From NCBI RefSeq assembly GCF_030764225.1, contig NZ_JASAXH010000020.1: a stretch of DNA of 42,246 bases; one strand, 5' to 3'. How positions within the stretch are numbered: the stretch's first letter is position 1; each line of letters starts with the position of its first letter. This DNA is from Phocoenobacter atlanticus. Lineage in GTDB: Bacteria > Pseudomonadota > Gammaproteobacteria > Enterobacterales > Pasteurellaceae. The position numbers and the translations under genes were made by a program. Below, piece by piece: positions 1-6,058 of the stretch. Below the pieces are notes generated by a model that saw nothing but the letters and a program-made list of their open reading frames with translations, was not told where the DNA came from and searched no databases.

Positions 1-111
1 TTAAATATTGTTAAAACTGATACAACTCGTAAAGCAAGTATGAAACGTAAGCTAAAAATGGCTGCATTGGATGATAATTTTAGAGCTCAATTACTTCTAA
101 ATATAAATTAA
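1..111 (+). pseudogene. C-terminal end of an ISAs1-family (H-repeat-like) transposase, cut by window edge
   Basis: An open frame runs from the left edge to a TAA at 109-111, giving 36 residues. The text LNIVKTDTTRKASMKRK, then AALDDNFRAQLL, resembles the conserved end of ISAs1/H-repeat transposases (a hydrophobic LN-I/L stretch, a basic KRK segment, then AA-D-N/DY-LL). Only the tail is visible, so it cannot be said whether the full gene is intact outside the window. The family call is from remembered pattern, not a search. The next 15 bases fit the right inverted repeat of such an element. Confidence 0.55.
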
Positions 112-126
112 AATGCTCTTGCCCTG
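112..126. repeat. Probable right end (inverted repeat) of the ISAs1-like element
   Basis: Directly after the transposase stop comes AATGCTCTTGCCCTG (112-126). Its complement starts CAGGGCAA, which fits the type of terminus I associate with ISAs1-family elements. At base 127 the sequence switches without a gap into the reading frame of an IS256-family transposase. The junction 126/127 is therefore the likely insertion point. The left end and target duplication lie outside the window. Confidence 0.4.
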
Positions 127-792
127 GCTATTTACCTTGCCTTAGGCATTAATATGCAAGGACAAAAGGAGCTTTTAGGCTTGTGGATGTCTGAAAATGA
201 AGGGGCTAAATTTTGGTTAGGCGTACTGACTGAATTACAAAATAGAGGTGTAAAAGACATCCTTATTGCTTGTGTAGATGGTTTAACGGGCTTTCCTGAT
301 GCGATTAATGCCGTTTATCCAAAAACCAAAATCCAGCTTTGTATTGTCCATATGGTGCGTAATTCAATGAAATATGTACCTTATAAGGATTATAAAGCGG
401 TAGCTCGAGATTTAAAGAAAATTTATCAATCCGCAACGGAAGATGAAGCCTTACAGGAACTAGAGAATTTTGCGAATACTTATGATGATAAATATCCGCA
501 AATATCACGGTCTTGGTATAAACACTGGGATAAGCTGAATACCTTGTTTAACTACCCTGAGGATATAAGAAAAGCCATTTATACGACTAATGCTATTGAG
601 TCTGTAAATAGTGTTATTCGCAAAGTCATCAATAAGAGAAAATTATTCCCAACGGATGACTCTGCGAAAAAAGTCGTTTATCTGGCTATTCAAAATGCCT
701 CTAAAAAATGGACAATGCCAATTAGAGACTGGAAATTAGCACTCAATAAGTTTATGATTGAGTTTGATGATCGCTTAGCTGATTATCTTTAA
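127..792 (+). pseudogene. IS256-family (mutator-type) transposase, C-terminal half only
   Basis: The frame from 127 reads AIYLALGINMQGQKELLGLW and continues to TAA at 790-792. This is the C-terminal half of an IS256/MULE-type DDE transposase, which is normally about 400 aa. Visible hallmarks are the second catalytic Asp in ACVDGLTGFPDAI, the LCIVHMVRNS motif, and the catalytic Glu in TTNAIESVNS. The first catalytic Asp and the N-terminal DNA-binding region are missing, and the 5' side is replaced by the end of an ISAs1-like element. An internal ATG at 154 allows a 212-aa ORF, but that product lacks an essential catalytic residue. The retained part has no internal stop, which suggests a fairly recent disruption. 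Confidence 0.9.
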
Positions 793-829
793 CTAAAAAG
801 TGCAGTTACACAGTTTAAGAGACAGTCTC
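127..829 (+). mobile_element. Truncated IS256-family insertion sequence, right part
   Basis: This covers the transposase remnant and the short 3' flank. The segment at about 804-829 (AGTTACACAGTTTAAGAGAC, then AGTCTC) has the layout of an IS256-family right inverted repeat, with TACACA near the inner side and GA-rich/TCTC at the tip. The left end is lost at the junction with the ISAs1-like element at 126/127, so the element cannot move by itself. Confidence 0.6.
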
Positions 830-871
830 TGCTAAAAGCACTCACTGAACTTATAAAAATAAGGACGTATA

Positions 872-3193
872 ATGAAAAATTTTAATAAACTCATTCCTCA
901 AAGCTTAAATTCTTTAATTGATGAAAAGGATTTTTCTAAGGCTATTGCATTTATTTTGAGTGAGCAGCAAGTAGTCAGCAATGATACGAATATCAACCAC
1001 TACGAACGCAATCAGCGTTTGGGACATTTATGTTTTCAGCGTGCAGTAATTGCTTTTGCTCAAAATGAACCTGATCAAGCATTTGAATTTGCAAAAAAAT
1101 CGTATCAATACGATGCATTTGCTTTTCCTTGTCACCCAGCATTAATTACATTAGCACTAACGATAAGAACAGAAGAGACACAGACCTTTGCAAGTGAAGT
1201 TGCTTGGAAATTTCTTACTTCTTATGAGTTCTTTGAATCAACTGATTTTATTAGTTTTTGGTCAAAAGAAGACCAAGATTATGTTGATAGAAATGGTCTG
1301 TTTCCATACGAAGATGCAAATGCAATCACTAAGGCACTAGAACAATATCAGGATTTACCTATTGTTAAGCAACGATTGCTTGAAAATGAATTGTTTTTTG
1401 CACGCATTAGATTAGATGATTTCAATGAAGCACTCAGTTTAATTGATTTTTATGAACAGAAAGGTTTAGAAAAAAAGCGAGCGAATGAACAGCGAACTGC
1501 TGTATTATTTAATGCTGAAAAATATGCTGATGTTCTATCTCTGTGGGACAACTATGACTTAAATAACATAACTAATGACTGGGTGTATTTACGCCTAATG
1601 ATATCGCGCATTTATCGGGGAATTGGCTTACCTGAAAAACTTATGCTACCTAATGGATCTCAGGTAAAGGAAGGCTATGATCAATTGACAACTTTTATGA
1701 CAAACTTAAAAGTTGCGTGTAACGATGTCAAAGAATGTGAGAAACCTAGCGTGAAGCAAATTCGTGAGCGCGATGAATTAGCACATTTATTATTGTGGTT
1801 AGGTGAGTTTGTCGATTCTATTTTTCAAAGTGTTGAGCAGGGAAAAATAATCAATGGGTATGCTAATAGTGCTCATTTGTATGCAATGTTTTGTCGCAAT
1901 TTTTCATCAGTTCACCGCTATTTAGATAACGAAGAAAAAGCACTACTTCTGTGTGAAAAAGGTTTTTATTTGTCCCCTTTTATAGAAAATGGCGCAGGTA
2001 TGATCAACTGTGCGATCAATCTTGGAGAATACGTACGTGCTGAAAAAAATATTGATACAGTTCGTCAAACATTGGATGGTTATTTAGATTTTGATTCACT
2101 ACTTTATTTAGATGTTTGCTATTTAATGATACAAGCAACTAAAGGTGTTGTTCCATATTTCGATGCACTTAATGCATTTAATGCTCGTTATGGAGATTTC
2201 TTACATGCTATGCGGGTTAATGCAATGACAGAATCTGATCTACGCCCATCAGCAGTTGTTGAATGGACATGTACCCACAATGTTTATATTGGTAATCTGG
2301 AAAGTGCAGTTAAATTATTATACGCAAACAATCCTGAAGATTCAGCAGTACTTGCACACTATTTTGAAGTACAAGCTCTGACGGCAAATAGATCACAAGT
2401 GGCTTGGTGCAAAGAATTTACCTCTAATTTTAAGCGTATTCTTCGTGACAATAACCACCCTGATTATAAAGCGAATTGTTTCAAGGCGTATGCAGGTTAT
2501 GGTTATTTAAAACTCAAAGAAGGTGCTTACGAAAATGATATCGCAAGCTACTATGAAGGATTAACTCAACTTGAAAAAGCCGTTAAGATCAAAACCGTAG
2601 CTCCACGTGAACGAGCTGATCTTTACGTAAAAATGGGATATACATCCTATATGAAGCTTGAGGATTACGTCCGAGCCGACAAATATTTAAGTGAGGCAAT
2701 CAATTTACTTGAAGAATATGGTCTTAAGTCAAATACCTTAGAAGAACTGGGGTTTATTGGTGATCCGCTGTTGTCATACGCTTATCATTTTCGTGGTATG
2801 GCTCGGGATAAATTTCCAAAACATCGTCCTGAAGATACAGTAATTGCGGATGATTTTGTTAAATTTTGTGCTATTAATGATAGCGAAGATGCATACTTGA
2901 GTGCGTATGAAGTAGCCTTTTTATCAACCCTAGAAAAATCTCGTGTCGATGAGCAATATCAACATGCTTTGCAGTACATTGATGCAGTTGAACAAATACA
3001 ACCTGATTTTGAAGCTCGTGGAGATGTTATAAGCACAACAGTGATGAATTTACTTGAGTTTGGTGACAAAGAACGTGCTGAACCATTATTAGAAACTCTA
3101 AAACAGGACTTTCCGAAACATGAAGATTTACCCAAGATAGAACGCATTTTTAAAAAAATGGGGAAGCGTAAGCGATTTTTGGGAATTTTTTGA
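872..3193 (+). CDS. Large TPR-like helical-repeat protein of unknown function
   Basis: A 773-aa soluble protein with an AAGGA ribosome site about 7 bases before ATG 872. No signal peptide or membrane segment is visible. The sequence is mostly amphipathic helices with TPR-like spacing, for example RNQRLGHLCFQRAVIAFAQ, LYVKMGYTSYMKLEDYVRA and RADKYLSEAINLLEEYG. A helical-repeat scaffold is the most that can be argued. I do not recognise a named family. The stop overlaps the first codon of the following LprI-like frame, so the two were probably co-transcribed. It sits between insertion-sequence debris and broken genes, which points to accessory DNA. Function and partners are unknown. Confidence 0.75.
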   Translation: MKNFNKLIPQSLNSLIDEKDFSKAIAFILSEQQVVSNDTNINHYERNQRLGHLCFQRAVIAFAQNEPDQAFEFAKKSYQYDAFAFPCHPALITLALTIRTEETQTFASEVAWKFLTSYEFFESTDFISFWSKEDQDYVDRNGLFPYEDANAITKALEQYQDLPIVKQRLLENELFFARIRLDDFNEALSLIDFYEQKGLEKKRANEQRTAVLFNAEKYADVLSLWDNYDLNNITNDWVYLRLMISRIYRGIGLPEKLMLPNGSQVKEGYDQLTTFMTNLKVACNDVKECEKPSVKQIRERDELAHLLLWLGEFVDSIFQSVEQGKIINGYANSAHLYAMFCRNFSSVHRYLDNEEKALLLCEKGFYLSPFIENGAGMINCAINLGEYVRAEKNIDTVRQTLDGYLDFDSLLYLDVCYLMIQATKGVVPYFDALNAFNARYGDFLHAMRVNAMTESDLRPSAVVEWTCTHNVYIGNLESAVKLLYANNPEDSAVLAHYFEVQALTANRSQVAWCKEFTSNFKRILRDNNHPDYKANCFKAYAGYGYLKLKEGAYENDIASYYEGLTQLEKAVKIKTVAPRERADLYVKMGYTSYMKLEDYVRADKYLSEAINLLEEYGLKSNTLEELGFIGDPLLSYAYHFRGMARDKFPKHRPEDTVIADDFVKFCAINDSEDAYLSAYEVAFLSTLEKSRVDEQYQHALQYIDAVEQIQPDFEARGDVISTTVMNLLEFGDKERAEPLLETLKQDFPKHEDLPKIERIFKKMGKRKRFLGIF

Positions 3194-3916
3194 GTGCCAA
3201 AAAATCAGCTAAAGGAGAACTAATTAAAAAATTCGTATTTATCATATTTTGTTTTAGTGGAATTTGTTTTGCACAAACCCAAACTGAAATGAATCAATTA
3301 GCTTATGCTGAGTTTCAAAAATCAGATAAAAAATTAAATGAAGTGTATCAAGCAATTCTATCAGAATACAAAACCGCTTCGCTTTTTATTGAAAAGTTAA
3401 AGAAATCACAACGGCTATGGGTAAAGTTCAGAGATGCAGAATTAGAGATGAAATATCCTGTTTCTGAAAATGCGAATCCACGAGTGATGTATGTATCCAA
3501 CATTGAGTGCAACATACTTAAAAGAATTAACAGATAAAAGAATTGATACTTTAAATCAGTGGTTACAGGGAGTGGAGTTTGGTACTCTTGCTGGTTCTAT
3601 AAAAGTTGTTGAGAAACTTTCAACAGAAGAAGCTATGCTGAATAGAATATGGAACTTGAAAGAGGTTCAAGCAAGCAACCAATATATTGTTAATAAATCC
3701 AATGGTAAAAGGAAATTGAAATTACTGATTTCTAAAAGCCCTAGTGAAATAGAAAATACAGATTATTGTATAAAAGTTGTTGAAGATAATGGTACAAATT
3801 ATGTGACACATTATAATTTTGTTATCTATCCAGAAAGTGGGAAAATAATGTACTTGGACGCCATTACAGGTGAAGAGATTGAATTGGCTGATTGGAGAAA
3901 AAGCCAAGATCAATAG
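3190..3916 (+). pseudogene. LprI-like (DUF1311) secreted protein gene, frameshifted and lacking a normal start codon
   Basis: Two overlapping frames rebuild one protein of about 230-240 aa. The first frame (ending 3535-3537) has a clear Sec signal peptide, KKFVFIIFCFSGICFAQ, followed by a DUF1311/LprI-type helical region (EMNQLAYAEFQKSDKKLNEV, QRLWVKFRDAE). The family continuation, YLKELTDKRIDTLNQWL, lies in the +1 frame from 3491 and runs to 3914-3916. A tandem ATGT ATGT at 3487-3494 explains the shift: removing one copy restores the frame. In addition, a good AAGGAG (3212-3217) lies five bases before ATT at 3223, exactly where ATG would be expected. The only common start codon in frame is TTG 3190, which lacks a good ribosome site. 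LprI-type proteins are envelope proteins, some of which inhibit lysozyme. The second half (3600-3916) has no domain I recognise. Confidence 0.7.
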
Positions 3917-4009
3917 CGGTAAGATGATCACAACTTCTTGCAAATATTTTAATAAAATAAAAATTTTTACCTTTATCAATATTGCTTTAAACTTTTAGAA
4001 GGAAACAGA

Positions 4010-4309
4010 ATGAGAAGAAAATGTGGTGTAATCAGCTTGTTCTTTTTAATAGGAGCTATCACATTCATTTTTTATAAAGATAAAAATAATTTAGAAAATT
4101 CTGTATGGAAATATTGTGGTAATGGAAAGGGAGATATTGCAGATGTACTTGACTTCAGAAAGCAAAACTATTTTATTATAAAAAATAACAGTATTTATGT
4201 TAAAGAGACTTTAATTGGTATTATTGATAGAATCGAATATTACTACATAGAACGCAGGTTATTTGTTGAGAGTCTCGCAGGAGATATAGGTAGATATTGT
4301 GAAAGATAA
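4010..4309 (+). CDS. Small membrane-anchored protein of unknown function
   Basis: A 99-aa ORF with a strong AGAAGGAA ribosome site (3997-4003) before ATG 4010. The N-terminus is a basic start followed by one hydrophobic segment (about residues 6-22, ISLFFLIGAITFIFY), so a signal anchor or uncleaved signal peptide with the rest in the periplasm is likely. The remainder contains WKYCGNGKGDIADVLDF and ends GRYCER, with two cysteines that could form a disulfide. I do not recognise a family. Together with the LprI-like gene it may belong to a set of small envelope proteins, but that is inference from position only. Confidence 0.6.
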   Translation: MRRKCGVISLFFLIGAITFIFYKDKNNLENSVWKYCGNGKGDIADVLDFRKQNYFIIKNNSIYVKETLIGIIDRIEYYYIERRLFVESLAGDIGRYCER

Positions 4310-4314
4310 GTTGA

Positions 4315-4404
4315 TTTGTTGATGAAGGATTGAAATTAAACTTCTTTTTAGAGTCAGGAAGTTATGCGACTGCGTTAGTGAGAGAGTTGGTTTTGACTGA
4401 TTAA
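4315..4404 (+). pseudogene. truD: Remnant resembling the C-terminus of TruD (tRNA pseudouridine synthase D)
   Basis: After the stop of the preceding gene, a 29-codon frame ends at TAA 4402-4404 and reads DEGLKLNFFLESGSYATALV then RELVLTD. TruD proteins end with a LxxxFxLPAGSxATxVVREL-type segment, so this looks like the last piece of a truD gene with everything upstream missing. There is no start codon or ribosome site. It probably marks one boundary of the accessory segment, either by deletion or because material was inserted near the end of truD. The identification is by motif and the piece is short. Confidence 0.5.
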
Positions 4405-4542
4405 ATAAGAAATACATACACATACTGAATATTAAAAAGAGAGAAGTTTATAAAAAGATATCAAAATACTTTTTACAATAGGTATGTTATTCATTATTAC
4501 TGCCTATCACTCTTCTATTATATGGAATTACGTTTATGGAAA
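4405..4542. other. Non-coding stretch with a possible decayed membrane-protein fragment
   Basis: No convincing gene. One 25-codon frame from ATG 4484 (MLFIITAYHSSIIWNYVYG) is hydrophobic and resembles the start of a membrane protein. It ends inside the uptake-signal repeat and has no ribosome site. I treat it as decayed sequence. Confidence 0.3.
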
Positions 4543-4596
4543 ACAAGCGGTAAGATGTTGATAAAAATTTGCAAATACTTAATCACATCTCACCGC
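4543..4596. repeat. Uptake signal sequence inside an inverted repeat, possible terminator
   Basis: ACAAGCGGT (4544-4552) followed by AAAATTTGCAAA (4564-4575) is an A. pleuropneumoniae-type uptake signal. GCGGTAAGATGT (4547-4558) is complementary to ACATCTCACCGC (4585-4596) except for one position, so the region can fold into a 12-bp stem with a 26-base loop. No U-run follows. Confidence 0.6.
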
Positions 4597-4618
4597 CTCT
4601 AACTGATTAAGTTTAAGC

Positions 4619-4647
4619 TTGTATCATCACGATCTTTTTTCTATAAT
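4619..4647 (+). promoter_or_regulatory. Sigma-70 promoter of the TPP riboswitch-thiB transcript
   Basis: A perfect TATAAT -10 box (4642-4647) lies 17 bases after a weak TTGTAT -35 (4619-4624). Transcription would begin near 4654, immediately before the riboswitch. Confidence 0.6.
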
Positions 4648-4654
4648 CTTACTG

Positions 4655-4760
4655 TTCTCATTGGGGTGCTGGTAAGCGGTTACATTTTAGTGACTTTTTA
4701 CAAAAGCTGAGAAATACCCATAGAACCTGATCTGAGTAATATCAGCGTAGGGATTTGAGG
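4655..4760 (+). ncRNA. TPP riboswitch (THI element) with an enlarged P3 arm
   Basis: Conserved TPP aptamer blocks are present in order: GGGGTGCT (4663-4670), CTGAGAAATACCC (4707-4719), GAACCTGATCTG (4723-4734) and TAATATCAGCGTAGGGA (4737-4753). A short P1 can form between TCTCA (4656-4660) and TGAGG (4756-4760). The P3 region is occupied by a full uptake-signal-like insert, TAAGCGGT plus TTTTTACAAAA (4673-4704). The riboswitch lies directly upstream of thiB, as expected for thiamin diphosphate control of thiamine uptake. Confidence 0.93.
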
Positions 4761-4815
4761 CAGTTCAATTTAATTATTCTGTTTTAAATCCTTCTATTTT
4801 TATTTTTTAGAAGGA
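4749..4815 (+). promoter_or_regulatory. Predicted expression platform: ribosome-site sequestering switch of thiB
   Basis: TCCTTCTA (4789-4796) is perfectly complementary to TAGAAGGA (4808-4815), which contains the thiB Shine-Dalgarno site. The same strand region, AAATCCTT (4786-4793), can instead pair with AGGGATTT (4749-4756) at the 3' edge of the aptamer (8 pairs, one G-U). The two pairings exclude each other, so TPP binding, by stabilising P1, should favour sequestration and switch translation off. This is derived by eye, without a folding calculation. Confidence 0.6.
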
Positions 4816-4821
4816 AATCAA

Positions 4822-5805
4822 ATGAAACACCATCAACTCGTTATCCTTTCCACACTTGTATTATCCACTACAGTTTTAGCGAATACGCCAACATTAACGG
4901 TTTATACCTATGATTCGTTTACGGCAGAATGGGGAGTGGCACCAGTATTAACACCCCTTTTTGAAAAAGAGTGTGGTTGTAACCTGAAATTTATGCCATT
5001 TCAAGATGGTATTACAATGTTTAATCGTATCCGTTTAGAGGGTAAGAAAACGAAAGCAGATGTAATGTTAGGATTAGATAACTTTTCGTTACAACAAGCG
5101 GAAAAATCAGACTTATTCACTAAACATCAATTAAAAATCGCTGATTTAAATTTGCCACAACAATGGACGAATGACACTTTTTATCCTTATGATTTTGGTG
5201 AGTTTACGTTTGTGTATAACAAACAAAAATTAAAAAAACCACCTAAAAGTTTGGCAGAATTGGTTAATCGTCAAGATATAAAAATCATTTATCAAGATCC
5301 TCGCACCAGCACAGTTGGGCGTGGTTTATTAGTCTGGATGAACAGTGTTTATGGCGATAAAGTAAAAACAGCGTGGCAAAATTTAGCTAACCATACTGTG
5401 ACTATCGGTAAAGGTTGGTCTGAAACTTATGGTGCATTTTTAAAAGGTGAATCTGATATGGTATTAAGTTATAGCACTTCGCCGCTCTATCACCATTGGT
5501 ATGATAAAAATGATAATTATGTTGCAGCCAATTTTTCTGAGGGACATTTATCTCAAATTGAAGTAGCCGCTATTTTGAAAAGCAGCAAAAAACAAAAGTT
5601 AGCCCGCCAATTTTTGGCTTTTTTACACAAAAAAGAAGTACAAAAAGTGATTGCGACACATAACATAATGAAACCTGTTATTGTGGATTATATTGATCCT
5701 GCTTTTGCGACTATGCCTGTATATAAAGCCTTAAATGTATCTTTACCTAATGTAGATACATTAAGAAAATGGCAAGCAGAATGGCAAAGTGCAGTGGCTA
5801 ATTAA
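4822..5805 (+). CDS. thiB: Thiamine ABC transporter periplasmic substrate-binding protein ThiB
   Basis: A 327-aa periplasmic protein with a Sec signal peptide (HHQLVILSTLVLSTTVLANT, cleavage near ALA/N). The mature part starts LTVYTYDSFTAEWG, the typical ThiB/TbpA opening, and contains DVMLGLDNF and PRTSTVGRGLLVW, motifs of the thiamine-binding family. It would capture thiamine and its phosphates for the ThiPQ importer. Length equals E. coli ThiB. It has an AGAAGGAAA ribosome site and lies under a TPP riboswitch, which confirms the assignment. In most enterics and Pasteurellaceae thiP and thiQ follow directly. Here the gene is followed by a hairpin and then an adhesin, so the permease and ATPase must be elsewhere or missing. 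Confidence 0.93.
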   Translation: MKHHQLVILSTLVLSTTVLANTPTLTVYTYDSFTAEWGVAPVLTPLFEKECGCNLKFMPFQDGITMFNRIRLEGKKTKADVMLGLDNFSLQQAEKSDLFTKHQLKIADLNLPQQWTNDTFYPYDFGEFTFVYNKQKLKKPPKSLAELVNRQDIKIIYQDPRTSTVGRGLLVWMNSVYGDKVKTAWQNLANHTVTIGKGWSETYGAFLKGESDMVLSYSTSPLYHHWYDKNDNYVAANFSEGHLSQIEVAAILKSSKKQKLARQFLAFLHKKEVQKVIATHNIMKPVIVDYIDPAFATMPVYKALNVSLPNVDTLRKWQAEWQSAVAN

Positions 5806-5839
5806 TGTAAAACGTATGATTGTACAAAATATATAGCAA

Positions 5840-5863
5840 ATAGACAGGGCATACCCTGTCTAT
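5840..5863 (+). terminator. Hairpin after thiB
   Basis: ATAGACAGGG pairs perfectly with CCCTGTCTAT around a CATA loop (10 bp). There is no U-run, so it may act as a transcript end-protecting or weak terminator. Its stem and CAT apex resemble the hairpins at 31499-31524, 39185-39204 and 39257-39286. Confidence 0.55.
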
Positions 5864-5920
5864 ACAATACTTACACATCAATGAATTATATGAAAAATTG
5901 ATATTATCTTAATTTTAATC

Positions 5921-5961
5921 TGTGATATATATCACAAAAATCAAAAAATCATCCCTAAAAT
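5921..5961 (+). promoter_or_regulatory. Perfect CRP site and -10 box of the adhesin promoter
   Basis: TGTGA-TATATA-TCACA (5921-5936) matches the CRP consensus at all ten core bases. A TAAAAT -10 box lies at 5956-5961, which puts the expected start near 5968 and the CRP centre about 40 bases upstream, as in class II activation. The leader to ATG 6066 would be about 98 nt. Confidence 0.75.
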
Positions 5962-6058
5962 GTAAAAAAATCATCCTTTTCTATGCCCTCAATCAAATGT
6001 ATATTTTTTGGCAGGCCAATCTTTATCCAAAACTATATAAATCAACTAATATAATGGG

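Noticed and set aside
1..4404. A complete known defence or toxin system in the accessory block
   Set aside because: No nuclease, toxin-antitoxin, restriction or immunity motif was found. Only one large unknown protein and small envelope-type genes are present, so no system name can be supported.
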